Origin: an uncultured Eubacteriales bacterium | GTDB taxonomy: Bacteria > Bacillota > Clostridia > Oscillospirales > CAG-272 | Assembly: GCA_934393265.1 (NCBI GenBank) | Contig: CAKRQL010000015.1 | Location: 1-34,233, forward strand | Reading direction: 5' to 3' | Length of the DNA stretch: 34,233 nucleotides | Part shown: positions 23,962-32,136 of the stretch, piece after piece | Position numbering within the stretch: position 1 is the first letter of the stretch | Layout: each line of letters begins with the position of its first letter | Notes under the pieces: generated by a model | What the model was told of the DNA's origin: nothing | The model's input: the letters and a program-made list of their open reading frames with translations, nothing else | The model's database searches: none | Program-made: the position numbers and the translations under genes

Positions 23962-24005
23962 AAAAAACACCGCCCGGCGCGTATTCTGCGCCGGGCGGAT
24001 TTTGT
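23962..24005. terminator. Bidirectional terminator between mgtC-like and radical SAM genes
   Basis: CCGCCCGGCGC (23970-23980) and GCGCCGGGCGG (23988-23998) form a perfect 11-bp stem with a 7-base loop. ATTTTGTT follows on the plus strand and TGTTTTTTT on the minus strand, so it serves both converging transcripts. Confidence 0.92.
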
Positions 24006-24035
24006 TACGTTTTATTTACATTTGCGGCTCGTTTA

Positions 24036-24659
24036 TTATTTTATAAGCTCGCGGACGCGTAGCGAGACGCCGCAGTCGGCGGCGATGTCATAACACCTTT
24101 TCAGCTGCTCCTCCGTCAGAGTCTGGCGGACGACGGAAAAGGCGACCTCCGGCACGTATTTTTTTACCTCGCGGGCAAAGTCAAGTATAGCCGGGAAAGC
24201 GGAATTTCCGTACACGGGGTGGCAGAGAGCGGTATATTCTTCGGCGTCCGGAGTATTCAGGCTCACGGACACGAAGTCAATAACGCCGGAGAAGTCAGGG
24301 GCTATGTCACGCCCGTTTATAAGGTTTCCCTCCCCGTTTGTATTTACTCTTATCCGCAGGGACGGAAAGCGGCGTTTTACTTCCTTTGCAACCGATATTA
24401 AGGTGTCGATACGGCAGGTCGGCTCACCGTACCCGCAGAACACGAGCTCGCGGTATTTTACGGCGATGTCCCCGCGGGAGAATATATCCGCAAGGGTCTG
24501 CTTCTCCGTCGGCTCGTGAAGAAGCCACAGCGGGTCGGAGCCGTAGGCACCGTCACCGTTATTTCTTATGCAGAAGTCACATCGGTTCGGACACCTGTTT
24601 GTAAGATTTACGTACAGTCCCCCGTCGACCTCGTAGGTTACGGTCATGCTTTTTTTCAT
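24036..24659 (-). CDS. Radical SAM protein, TatD-associated type
   Basis: The 207-residue protein has the radical SAM cluster motif CPNRCDFC (C23, C27, C30), then the GEPT motif (FCGYGEPTCRI) and RVNTNGEGNLI, as in a family that databases describe as TatD-linked radical SAM proteins. These bind a [4Fe-4S] cluster and S-adenosylmethionine; the substrate is unknown. At 207 residues it is short, with a minimal core barrel and no auxiliary cluster domain. The start overlaps the tatD stop by four bases (ATGA), so translation is coupled. It may even be cotranscribed with metG, hinting at a tRNA- or nucleic-acid-related role (inference). Confidence 0.88.
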   Translation of the reverse strand: MKKSMTVTYEVDGGLYVNLTNRCPNRCDFCIRNNGDGAYGSDPLWLLHEPTEKQTLADIFSRGDIAVKYRELVFCGYGEPTCRIDTLISVAKEVKRRFPSLRIRVNTNGEGNLINGRDIAPDFSGVIDFVSVSLNTPDAEEYTALCHPVYGNSAFPAILDFAREVKKYVPEVAFSVVRQTLTEEQLKRCYDIAADCGVSLRVRELIK

Positions 24660-25441
24660 ATTCCGAAAAATCTCCTTGCGTTATCGAGGGTGACGGCGGC
24701 GCTCTCCTCCGGCGTACATCCCCAAGCGGCGGCGAGCGCAGCGTTAGTATATATGAGGTTCCCTGAGTGATTCAGCGTCCCGCGGTGGGGGTGCGGGGCG
24801 AGGTAGGGACAATCGGTCTCTATCAGCACCGCGTCGTGCGGGAGGACGGCGGCACACTCACGCGGTTTTCTCGCGTTTGTGAACGTTATTGTGCCCGAAA
24901 AGGATATTTTGTAGCCGAGGCGGATATATGTGACGGCGTCCTCCGCGCTCCCGGAATAGCTGTGCAGCACGCCGCGGACGCCGGGGAACTCACGCACCGT
25001 CGCCATAACATCGCCGTGCGCGTCACGGTCATGGATACAGACCGGGATATTAAGTCTGCCGGCAAGGGAGAGCTGTTCTCTGAAAAAATACAGCTGTTTT
25101 TTCTTATCCGTATCGTCATAGTGATAGTCAAGCCCTATTTCACCGAGGCAGACGCACTTTGAGCTTTTATCGCGTATCAGCTCTTCGATTTCCGCAAGCG
25201 CGGCGTCCGGGTCGGCTATCGTCTGACAGTCTGTCGGATGTATTCCGACGGCGGTATACATGCCGGGGTGCGCCGCCGCCTGAGCTATCGCCATGCGGGA
25301 GGTCCGGGGCGACGTGCCGACGTTTATTATATACGGCACGTCGCCCGCCATTAAAGTGTTTATCAGCGTATCGACCGGGACGGATGCCTCCTCCGCAAAT
25401 CTTTCGTCGTAGTAGTGTGCGTGGGTATCGAAGAATTTCAT
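24656..25441 (-). CDS. tatD: TatD-family metal-dependent hydrolase (DNase)
   Basis: The 261-residue TIM-barrel metalloenzyme has the TatD ligands in order: H7 and H9 (FDTHAHYYD), the glutamate of CLGEIGLDYHYD, histidines in CIHDRDAHG and LHSYSG, and the aspartate in IETDCPYLAPHPHRG. TatD proteins are 3'-5' DNases and may act in D-aminoacyl-tRNA or DNA repair processing. I place the start at the ATG at 25441, where the family's sequence begins. The frame extends upstream only to a TTG inside metG. The ribosome binding site is poor, so translation probably depends on coupling with metG, whose stop overlaps the start region. The gene order metG-tatD is common in Firmicutes. Confidence 0.92.
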   Translation of the reverse strand: MKFFDTHAHYYDERFAEEASVPVDTLINTLMAGDVPYIINVGTSPRTSRMAIAQAAAHPGMYTAVGIHPTDCQTIADPDAALAEIEELIRDKSSKCVCLGEIGLDYHYDDTDKKKQLYFFREQLSLAGRLNIPVCIHDRDAHGDVMATVREFPGVRGVLHSYSGSAEDAVTYIRLGYKISFSGTITFTNARKPRECAAVLPHDAVLIETDCPYLAPHPHRGTLNHSGNLIYTNAALAAAWGCTPEESAAVTLDNARRFFGI

Positions 25442-25442
25442 A

Positions 25443-27380
25443 TCAGTGAACTCTGTCTCCGCACTCCGCGCTTTCGTCGGCAAAGAGAACCTTTACGTTC
25501 TCCTCTCCCGAGGCGAGTATCATGCCGTAGCTGTCGACGCCGCAGAGCTTCACCGGCTTTAAGTTCACGACGACTATTACCTTCTTTCCTATCAGCTCGT
25601 CCGGTGCATAGAATTTCGCTATACCGGAAACTACCTGCCGCTTTTCGTACCCGAGGTCAACAGTGAGCTTAAGGAGCTTCTTTGCCTTCGGTATCGGCTC
25701 TGCCGTCAGGACCCTTGCGACGCGGAGCTCAACTCCCGCGAAGGTCTCTATTCCTATCTCGCTCTCGTGCTCCGGCGCGGCAGGAGTTTCCTCTGCCTTT
25801 GCGGCAGCCGCCTGCTTTGCGGCTATTTCGGAGAGGAGCTTTTCACCGTCTATTCTCGTAAAGAGAGTATGCGCCTCGCCGAGCGGACGAGCGGGCTCGA
25901 GCGCGCCGAAGGTCGAGAGGCTCGCATAATCCCGTCTTTCCGTGCCGAGCTGAGAGAATATGCTCTCCGCGGTTGCGGGGAGGAACGGGGTGAGCATCAC
26001 CGCCGCCGAGCGTATCACCTCAAGGAGGTTATATATGACTGTAGCGAGGCGTGGGAGGCTCTCCTCCGACTTTGCAAGTATCCACGGGGTGGTCTCGTCT
26101 ATATATTTGTTTGCGCGACGGAGACAGGAGAATATTTCATCAAGCGCGTCGGCAATATGGAAGTCCTCTGTCAGGCGGCGGGACTCGTCTGCCGCGCGGC
26201 GGACGGCGGCGCGGAGCTCGTCATCTATCGGCTCGGCTGCTCCCGGGGCGGGAATAACTCCGCCGAAGTACTTCTTCGTCATGGCGTGAGTACGGCTGAC
26301 GAGGTTTCCGAGATTGTTCGCGAGGTCGTTGTTATAGCGGAGAATGATATTTTCATACGTCACGGTGCCGTCCGAATTATACGGCATCTCGGCAAGGGCG
26401 TAATAGCGAACGCCGTCAACCGAGAAGATGTCCGAAAGCTCGTCCGCGTAGACGACGTTCCCACGCGACTTTGACATTTTGTCAGCCCCGGAATTGAACC
26501 ACGGGTGCCCGAATATTCGCTTCGGCAGCGGGAGCCCGAGTGCCATCAGGAAAATAGGCCAGTATATCGTATGGAAACGGAGAATGTCCTTTCCGATTAT
26601 ATGAACATCGGCAGGCCACCACCTGCGGAAGCTCTCGCTCTGCTCCTCGTAGCTTTTATCCGGGTCATAGCCTATGCCGGTGATGTAGTTTACGAGAGCG
26701 TCAAGCCAGACGTATATGACATGGCGGGGGTCTGACTCCACGGGTACGCCCCACGTGAAGGACGAGCGGGTGACGCAGAGGTCCTGAAGCCCGGCTTTCA
26801 GGAAGTTATTTACCATTTCCTTTTTGCGCGACTCGGGCTCTATGAACTCCGGGTGAGTGTCTATATACTCCGTTAAGCGGTCGACATACTTCGACATTCT
26901 GAAGAAGTATGCCTCCTCCTTTGCCTGCTGTACCGGGCGGCCGCAATCGGGACAGATGCCGTCCTTTGCCTGCGTCGCCGTAAAGAAGGACTCGCAGGGG
27001 GTGCAATACCAGCCCTCATAGAAGCCCTTGTATATATCCCCCTGACGGAGGAAGCGCGCAAAGATCTTCTTCACGGTCGCGACATGGTAGTCGTCGGTCG
27101 TTCTTATGAACTTCGTGTAGCTCGCGCCCATGAGGTCCCATATCGCCTTTATCTCGGAGGCGACGCCGTCGACGTATTTCTGCGGTGCGACGCCCGCGGC
27201 GGCGGCATAGTCCTCTATTTTCTGCCCGTGCTCGTCCGTGCCGGTGAGAAAGAAAACGTCCTTCCCCATCTGGCGCTGAAATCTCGCGAAGGCGTCTGCC
27301 ATTATGACCTCGTAGGTGTTGCCGAAATGCGGCTTACGCGAGGCGTATGCAATAGCGGTCGTCAGGTAATATTTTTCCAT
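25443..27380 (-). CDS. metG: Methionyl-tRNA synthetase
   Basis: This enzyme charges tRNA-Met in the cytoplasm. The 645-residue protein has a class I catalytic domain with a HIGH motif altered to HFGN (residues 18-21), GTDEHG, and the KMSKS loop in GADKMSKSRGN. A zinc knuckle with four cysteines lies at C126, C129, C143 and C146. After the anticodon-binding helical domain comes an Ala/Glu-rich linker and a C-terminal tRNA-binding domain (EIGIETFAGVELRVARVL to the end), the dimerising Trbp111 module. The start at 27380 follows GGAGAGGAG; an upstream in-frame start at 27440 lies at or before the predicted transcription start. Confidence 0.96.
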   Translation of the reverse strand: MEKYYLTTAIAYASRKPHFGNTYEVIMADAFARFQRQMGKDVFFLTGTDEHGQKIEDYAAAAGVAPQKYVDGVASEIKAIWDLMGASYTKFIRTTDDYHVATVKKIFARFLRQGDIYKGFYEGWYCTPCESFFTATQAKDGICPDCGRPVQQAKEEAYFFRMSKYVDRLTEYIDTHPEFIEPESRKKEMVNNFLKAGLQDLCVTRSSFTWGVPVESDPRHVIYVWLDALVNYITGIGYDPDKSYEEQSESFRRWWPADVHIIGKDILRFHTIYWPIFLMALGLPLPKRIFGHPWFNSGADKMSKSRGNVVYADELSDIFSVDGVRYYALAEMPYNSDGTVTYENIILRYNNDLANNLGNLVSRTHAMTKKYFGGVIPAPGAAEPIDDELRAAVRRAADESRRLTEDFHIADALDEIFSCLRRANKYIDETTPWILAKSEESLPRLATVIYNLLEVIRSAAVMLTPFLPATAESIFSQLGTERRDYASLSTFGALEPARPLGEAHTLFTRIDGEKLLSEIAAKQAAAAKAEETPAAPEHESEIGIETFAGVELRVARVLTAEPIPKAKKLLKLTVDLGYEKRQVVSGIAKFYAPDELIGKKVIVVVNLKPVKLCGVDSYGMILASGEENVKVLFADESAECGDRVH

Positions 27381-27446
27381 AATTTCTCCTCTCCGCGTGC
27401 CGCGAATGAGCGGGCGCGCTGCGGGTATTTTTTCTGTCAATGAATT

Positions 27447-27475
27447 ATTTTAGCACACGCGGGCGGAAATTACAA
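27447..27475 (-). promoter_or_regulatory. Promoter of the metG-tatD-radical SAM operon
   Basis: TTGTAA (27470-27475) and TAAAAT (27447-27452) on the minus strand are 17 bp apart, giving a leader of about 60 bases. I see no T-box specifier structure in that leader. Confidence 0.65.
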
Positions 27476-27538
27476 GGTTTTTGCCGCAAAATATGGGTTT
27501 TATGCCGCAGAATACCGCACACGGAGCGGGAAAAGGCA

Positions 27539-27567
27539 TTGACAAGAGGGGCGCGCGGTGTTACAAT
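27539..27567 (+). promoter_or_regulatory. Promoter of holB-ricT
   Basis: TTGACA (27539-27544) and TACAAT (27562-27567) are 17 bp apart. The predicted start near 27574 lies after an upstream in-frame ATG at 27558, supporting 27606 as the real start of holB. Confidence 0.85.
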
Positions 27568-27605
27568 ATACCTGTAGAGGATTGATTTTTCAGCCGGAGG
27601 TGTCT

Positions 27606-28631
27606 ATGGCGGGATATTTCACCGATATACTCGGAAATGCCGGGACAAAAAGCCGGCTCGCGGATGCTGTGTCGCGCGGAGCACTGCCGCACGCACTGAT
27701 AATCGCGGGGGACGCCGGGTGCGGAAAGCACACGCTCGCCCTCGGGATAGCAGAGGCACTCAGCTGTGAGAGACGGGGGTCGTCTGTCCCCTGCGGGCTC
27801 TGCGACAGCTGCCGGAGGATACGGGAGGGGAACTTCCCCGACGTTATGACCGTGCGCCGCCCGGACGGGCGCGCGACCCTCGGCGTCGACGACATACGGG
27901 CAATGAAGGAGGACACCTTCCTCTCGGCTACCGAAGCCGAATACAAGGTCTACATCATAGAGGACGCGGAGACCATGACCCCCGCGGCGCAGAACGCGCT
28001 GCTTAAGGTTCTTGAAGAGCCGCCGGAGAAGTGCATAATCATTCTTCTCTGCTCCGACCCGTCGAAGCTCCTTGTCACCGTGCGCTCCCGGGCGCAGACG
28101 CTGACTATGGAAAAGTTTGACGACGCGACGGTGCGGGACTATCTGATCAGGAACGTCTCAGGTGCCGCGGCACTGGCAAAAAGCGACCCGCAGAGGCTCG
28201 ACGACATTGTGATTTCCGCAGGGGGGCGGATAGGAGAGGCAAAGCGCGGGCTCGACCCCCGGAGCGCGGAGGCAAAGGAGGCGGAGCGCCAATGCGTCTC
28301 CTCGCTTGTGGCGTCCGTCGGCGGAGGGGCGCGCTTTCCGGAGATATATGCGGCGGTCTGTTCTCTGCCGCAAAAGCGGCAGGAGCTCTCTGACGCTCTG
28401 ACCCTCGCGATGACGGCAGTGCGCGACATTATAACCGTAAAAACGGGGACGGGGCTCCCGCTCCTTTTCTACACCTCCGAGGGGGCGGCGAGGGACGCCG
28501 CGGCGAATATATCCCGCGAAAGAGCCGGGGAGATATTCGGAATACTCACCGACACCTATGACATGTGTCAGAAAAATACAAACGTACAAGCCACGCTCGC
28601 AAGCCTTGCGTCAAGAATACGCTTCGGCTGA
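27606..28631 (+). CDS. holB: DNA polymerase III delta prime subunit
   Basis: Delta prime is the stator of the clamp loader. The 341-residue protein has a P-loop GDAGCGKHT (35-43), in which the usual Thr/Ser after Lys is His followed by Thr. It also has a four-cysteine zinc module (C54, C63, C66, C69 in PCGLCDSC), VYIIEDAETMTPAAQNALLKVLEEPP and the VRSRAQ motif in place of SRC. The C-terminal helical domain is less conserved. GGAGGTG precedes the ATG at 27606. ricT follows 21 bases later, the usual Firmicutes arrangement (B. subtilis holB-yaaT). Confidence 0.93.
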   Translation: MAGYFTDILGNAGTKSRLADAVSRGALPHALIIAGDAGCGKHTLALGIAEALSCERRGSSVPCGLCDSCRRIREGNFPDVMTVRRPDGRATLGVDDIRAMKEDTFLSATEAEYKVYIIEDAETMTPAAQNALLKVLEEPPEKCIIILLCSDPSKLLVTVRSRAQTLTMEKFDDATVRDYLIRNVSGAAALAKSDPQRLDDIVISAGGRIGEAKRGLDPRSAEAKEAERQCVSSLVASVGGGARFPEIYAAVCSLPQKRQELSDALTLAMTAVRDIITVKTGTGLPLLFYTSEGAARDAAANISRERAGEIFGILTDTYDMCQKNTNVQATLASLASRIRFG

Positions 28632-28652
28632 GCGGAATTTCAAGGAGCATAT

Positions 28653-29870
28653 ATGGCAGAAGAAAACAGCGTTATAAATGAGGTCACGGAGATGCCGGTA
28701 AAAAATACGACGGCAGACGGTGTGCGGGATGTACCGCAGACCGCGCAGGGCGCGCCCGAGGGCATCGAGATAGTCGGCGTGAATTTCCGTGAGGCGGGAA
28801 AGATATACTACTTTGCCCCGGCGGGAGAGCGACTCTCGGTCGGAGACCCGGTAATTGTCGAGACGGCGCGCGGTGTCGAGGTTGGGCATGTGAAGATAGC
28901 GAACCGCTACGTCCCGGAGAGCGAGGTTGTCCCCCCTCTCAAAGCCATAACACGTAAGGCAACGGCGCAGGACATGGAAAAGCAGGCAAGAAACCGCGAG
29001 GCAGAGCTCGAGGCGGCGCAGATATGCAAGAAGAAGATAGCCGAGCACGGGCTCTCAATGAGCCTTGTTGCGGCGGAATACACATTTGACAACTCAAAGC
29101 TGACCTTCTATTTCACAAGTGAGAACCGCGTCGACTTCCGCGACCTTGTGCGCGACCTCGCCTCGACGTTCAGAACGAGGATAGAGCTCCGTCAGATAGG
29201 AATACGGGACGAGGCAAAGATAATGGGCGGGCTCGGCACCTGCGGGCGGAAGTACTGCTGTGCGGGATTTCTCACCGATTTCGTTCAGGTCTCGATAAAA
29301 ATGGCAAAGGAGCAGAACTTCTCGCTCAATTCATCGAAAGTCTCCGGCGCGTGCGGGCGTCTTATGTGCTGTCTTAAATACGAGCACGAGACGTATGAAA
29401 GCGCGCTCCGCGTTACGCCCCCTACCGGCTCCGTCGTCATGACGTCGGACGGCGAGGGCGTCGTCACCGAGACGAAGCCGCTGGCAGGCGAGGTGCGCGT
29501 CCGTCTCTCCGACCCGGCAAACGAAAAGGACGCAATGCGCCTATGCAAAATATCCGACATAAAGGTGATAAGCATACCGAACGGCAAGCGATTTGACATG
29601 ACGGCGAGCCCGGAGGAGGAGGCGGCAGACGCGGAGCTCGAGGCTCTCGCAAGAGCGGACGGCGACACGCAGCCGAATACGCAGCCAAAACCGAACGGAA
29701 AGCCGCGCGACAACCGCCCGCCCCGGAACGGAAAACCCGGCGGGGACAGGCGAAACGATAGCGGCGACCGCCGCCCGGACGGCGGAAAGGGGCGGCAAGA
29801 CCGCAGACCGAGACCGCAGAGGCGGCAGGAAGAAAAGGGCGGCAACGGAGGAAAGCCGGAGGGCGAATAA
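28653..29870 (+). CDS. ricT: RicT/YaaT (PSP1 domain) protein with a long basic tail
   Basis: In B. subtilis RicT forms a complex with RicA and RicF that carries Fe-S clusters and guides RNase Y and Spo0A phosphorylation. The 405-residue protein has an N-terminal extension, then the PSP1 domain (about 38-270). Its conserved cysteines lie in GTCGRKYCCAGF and GACGRLMCCLKYE, followed by a C-terminal SH3-like segment (PTGSVVMTSDGEGVV). It is longer than the B. subtilis protein because of a low-complexity tail from about residue 337, rich in Arg, Gly, Pro, Asn and Gln (RRPRPQRRQ, GKPGGDRR). Such tails often bind RNA, which would fit an RNase Y partner (inference). It shares an operon with holB and ends before a terminator. 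Confidence 0.93.
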   Translation: MAEENSVINEVTEMPVKNTTADGVRDVPQTAQGAPEGIEIVGVNFREAGKIYYFAPAGERLSVGDPVIVETARGVEVGHVKIANRYVPESEVVPPLKAITRKATAQDMEKQARNREAELEAAQICKKKIAEHGLSMSLVAAEYTFDNSKLTFYFTSENRVDFRDLVRDLASTFRTRIELRQIGIRDEAKIMGGLGTCGRKYCCAGFLTDFVQVSIKMAKEQNFSLNSSKVSGACGRLMCCLKYEHETYESALRVTPPTGSVVMTSDGEGVVTETKPLAGEVRVRLSDPANEKDAMRLCKISDIKVISIPNGKRFDMTASPEEEAADAELEALARADGDTQPNTQPKPNGKPRDNRPPRNGKPGGDRRNDSGDRRPDGGKGRQDRRPRPQRRQEEKGGNGGKPEGE

Positions 29871-29880
29871 TCGACCGCAA

Positions 29881-29935
29881 AAGACGGCTTTTCGGTTAAT
29901 AAACAGGACTTTTTTACGAAACCGTCTTGATTTTT
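29881..29935 (+). terminator. Terminator after ricT
   Basis: AAGACGGCTTTTCG (29881-29894) pairs imperfectly with CGAAACCGTCTT (29917-29928), followed by GATTTTT. The last bases of the stem and the T run double as the -35 of the ferredoxin promoter. Confidence 0.65.
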
Positions 29936-29954
29936 CCGTATAATGTGATATAAT
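29927..29954 (+). promoter_or_regulatory. Promoter of the ferredoxin gene
   Basis: TTGATT (29927-29932) and TATAAT (29949-29954) are 16 bp apart, giving a start near 29961. A second TATAAT (29939-29944) has no matching -35. Confidence 0.7.
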
Positions 29955-30018
29955 GGGAGAAAATGCACCGGATAACCGGAGTATTTTTCACGAGCTAAAA
30001 CATATGGAGGTTTTCAGA

Positions 30019-30189
30019 ATGGCATACAAGATTTCCGATGATTGTATTTCCTGCGGCGCATGCGCCGAGGCTTGCCCCGTCGGATGCATTTCCGAGGGCG
30101 ACGGCAAGTACGAAATCAACGCTGACGAGTGCGTCAGCTGCGGCACCTGTGCCGAGACCTGCCCCGTGGGCGCTCCTCACGAGGACTGA
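30019..30189 (+). CDS. 2[4Fe-4S] clostridial-type ferredoxin
   Basis: This 56-residue electron carrier has two cluster motifs: C9, C12, C15, C19 and C38, C41, C44, C48. Together they bind two [4Fe-4S] clusters, each with the usual proline after its last cysteine. An extra cysteine is at 23. Such ferredoxins carry low-potential electrons between pyruvate:ferredoxin oxidoreductase, hydrogenase and other anaerobic enzymes, so the gene supports a strictly anaerobic host. The start at 30019 follows GGAGGT; an earlier ATG at 29953 lies before the predicted transcription start. It is a single-gene transcript with its own promoter and terminator. Confidence 0.96.
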   Translation: MAYKISDDCISCGACAEACPVGCISEGDGKYEINADECVSCGTCAETCPVGAPHED

Positions 30190-30204
30190 GTCTTATGATG
30201 ACAT

Positions 30205-30257
30205 GACCCGACTGCACAAAGCCGTACGCTTTGGCGGGCGGGTCTGTTTTCTTTTTT
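30205..30257 (+). terminator. Terminator after the ferredoxin gene
   Basis: A nested stem is visible: outer GACCCG/CGGGTC (30205-30210 with 30239-30244) and inner CAAAGC/GCTTTG (30217-30222 with 30228-30233). It is followed by TGTTTTCTTTTTTT. Confidence 0.8.
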
Positions 30258-30362
30258 TGCTTACGACGCTTCCGGAGCCGGGAAAAAATGCCGCCGCGCG
30301 GCTCCGTATAATAAGGAAATCGCGGCACATAAGTGCCGGAAAATCATACACGGGAGGGGGCT

Positions 30363-31118
30363 ATGGCACCTGATATTCTGCCCGGCGAGCGGCTCGACGC
30401 CGTCAATGACAAAATAGAGCTCATACAGAAGCCCGACGGACTTACCTTCGGGACAGACGCCCTCCTGCTCGCAGGGTATATCCGCGGAAAATACGGCGAG
30501 GCAGCAGAGCTCGGCGGCGGGAGCGGGATAATCTCCATGCTTGTTGCGACGCGAAAAAAAGCCGAAAAAATAACCGTCTACGAGGTGCAGGAGAGCTACG
30601 CCGACCTCACAAGTCGGAACATACGGCACAATTCCCTTTCGGACAAGGTGCAGAGCGTATGCCTTGATTGTCGCGAAATTCCGCGGGAAATGTACGGAAA
30701 ATGTGAGCTTGTGTTTACAAATCCGCCGTATATGAGAGCCGACAGCGGCTATCTGAACGATGCCAACGGCAAGCGCGCGGCGCGGCATGAGATGAACGGC
30801 GATATTTCCGATTTTGTTCTCTCAGCTGCAAAGCTTTTGAAATACGGCGGCGCGTTTTATGCGGTATACCGCCCGGACAGGCTCTGCGACCTCATCGCCG
30901 CCATGCGGGACGGAGGAATAGAACCGAAAGCGACGACGTTCGTACACGCGCGGACCGGCAGCGAGCCGTCCATGCTCCTTATCTGCGGGCGGCGCGGCGG
31001 AAAGCCGGGAATGAAGGTCACCCGCCCGCTCGTCATATACGGGGACGACGGAAAATACACCGACGACATGAATTTTATAATGGATAACGGGAGCTTCCCT
31101 CCCGGGTATTCTCTCTGA
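30363..31118 (+). CDS. yabB: YabB/TrmN6-type N6-adenine methyltransferase (tRNA)
   Basis: The 251-residue class I SAM methyltransferase resembles TrmN6 (YfiC), which methylates A37 of tRNA1-Val in E. coli. The start region LPGERLDAVNDKIELIQKPDG…FGTDALLLAGY is typical. The SAM-binding motif I is ELGGGSGIISML and the catalytic motif is NPPYM, characteristic of N6-adenine enzymes. GGAGGGGG precedes the ATG at 30363; an earlier ATG at 30333 lacks a site. It is followed 11 bases later by rsmI, the same order as yabB and rsmI in B. subtilis, without the intervening yazA. A TATAAT at 30307-30312 lacks a good -35. The tRNA target here is inferred. Confidence 0.9.
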   Translation: MAPDILPGERLDAVNDKIELIQKPDGLTFGTDALLLAGYIRGKYGEAAELGGGSGIISMLVATRKKAEKITVYEVQESYADLTSRNIRHNSLSDKVQSVCLDCREIPREMYGKCELVFTNPPYMRADSGYLNDANGKRAARHEMNGDISDFVLSAAKLLKYGGAFYAVYRPDRLCDLIAAMRDGGIEPKATTFVHARTGSEPSMLLICGRRGGKPGMKVTRPLVIYGDDGKYTDDMNFIMDNGSFPPGYSL

Positions 31119-31129
31119 CGGAGGATAAA

Positions 31130-32014
31130 ATGAGCGGAATTATTGATGAACGCAACCGCACGGAGGGCGCGACCCTCTATCTTGTCGCGACGCCTATCGG
31201 CAATCTCTCCGACATATCCGAGAGGGCAAAAAAGGTGCTCTCCGAGGTGGATTTTGTAGCCGCGGAGGACACGAGAAACTCGGCAAAGCTCCTTTCCCTC
31301 TACGGAATACGGCGAGAGCTCGTCTCCTATCACGAGCACAACAAGGCGCAGAGCGGACAAAAAATTCTCGCAAGGCTTCTTTCCGGCGAGTCCTGCGCAC
31401 TTATAACCGACGCGGGTATGCCGGCAATATCCGACCCCGGGGAGGACATGGTGCGTCTCTGCGCGGAGGCGGGGGTGCGTGTATCGGTTATCCCCGGCTG
31501 CTGTGCCGCGGTGAGCGCGCTGTCCCTCTCCGCTCTTTCGACGAAGAGCTTCGTTTTCGAGGGTTTTCTCCCTGTCGGAAAGAGTGAGCGGTCAGAAAAG
31601 CTCGGAAGGATTAAGGGCGAGAGACGGACGATAATATTCTACGAGGCTCCGCACAGGCTTCAAAGAACGCTCTCCGACCTTGCGCAGGTATTCGGCGCAG
31701 AAAGAAAAATCACCCTCTGCCGGGAGCTGACGAAGATAAACGAGGAAATAATCCGCACGACGCTCGGCGACGCGGTATTGCTCTATACGGAGCGCGAACC
31801 GCGCGGCGAGTATGCTCTTGTGCTCGAGGGGGCGGAGGAAGCGGGGCTCCCCGAGGAGGAGAGTGCGGAGGCTTCAACGCTCCTCTCGCTCACGCCGGAG
31901 GAGCACGTCGCGGAATATGAACGGCGCGGTATGCGGAGAATGGACGCGATAAAGGCGGCGGCGCGTGACCGCGGAATGACAAAGTCGGAGCTGTATAAGC
32001 TACTGATACAATAA
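31130..32014 (+). CDS. rsmI: 16S rRNA (cytidine-1402-2'-O)-methyltransferase
   Basis: RsmI adds the 2'-O-methyl group of m4Cm1402 in the ribosomal P site. The 294-residue tetrapyrrole-methylase-fold protein has LYLVATPIGNLSDIS (17-31), AAEDTRNSAKLL, ITDAGMPAISDPGE and VIPGCCAAVSALSLS, all conserved in the family, and a C-terminal helical domain (RRMDAIKAAARDRGMTKSELYKLLI). GAGGA lies before the ATG. It is the last gene of the yabB operon and is followed by a strong terminator. Confidence 0.96.
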   Translation: MSGIIDERNRTEGATLYLVATPIGNLSDISERAKKVLSEVDFVAAEDTRNSAKLLSLYGIRRELVSYHEHNKAQSGQKILARLLSGESCALITDAGMPAISDPGEDMVRLCAEAGVRVSVIPGCCAAVSALSLSALSTKSFVFEGFLPVGKSERSEKLGRIKGERRTIIFYEAPHRLQRTLSDLAQVFGAERKITLCRELTKINEEIIRTTLGDAVLLYTEREPRGEYALVLEGAEEAGLPEEESAEASTLLSLTPEEHVAEYERRGMRRMDAIKAAARDRGMTKSELYKLLIQ

Positions 32015-32026
32015 AGCAAGCGATAA

Positions 32027-32062
32027 GTAAAGCTCCCGCGCCTCGGCGCGGGAGCTTTTGGC
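32027..32062. terminator. Terminator after rsmI (bidirectional)
   Basis: AAGCTCCCGCGC and GCGCGGGAGCTT form a 12-bp stem with a very short loop (about CCTCG), followed by TT. The minus-strand gene ending at 32137 converges on it. Confidence 0.85.
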
Positions 32063-32136
32063 AGGGGTACACTTTGTGCCTCTGCTTTTTAATTTTTCTT
32101 TCACCTGACAATCCGCAAATTACAGCTTTTGGCACA

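Noticed and set aside
27381..27446. Possible T-box leader before metG
   Set aside because: The leader is about 60 bases and lacks the T-box sequence, specifier loop and terminator/antiterminator.
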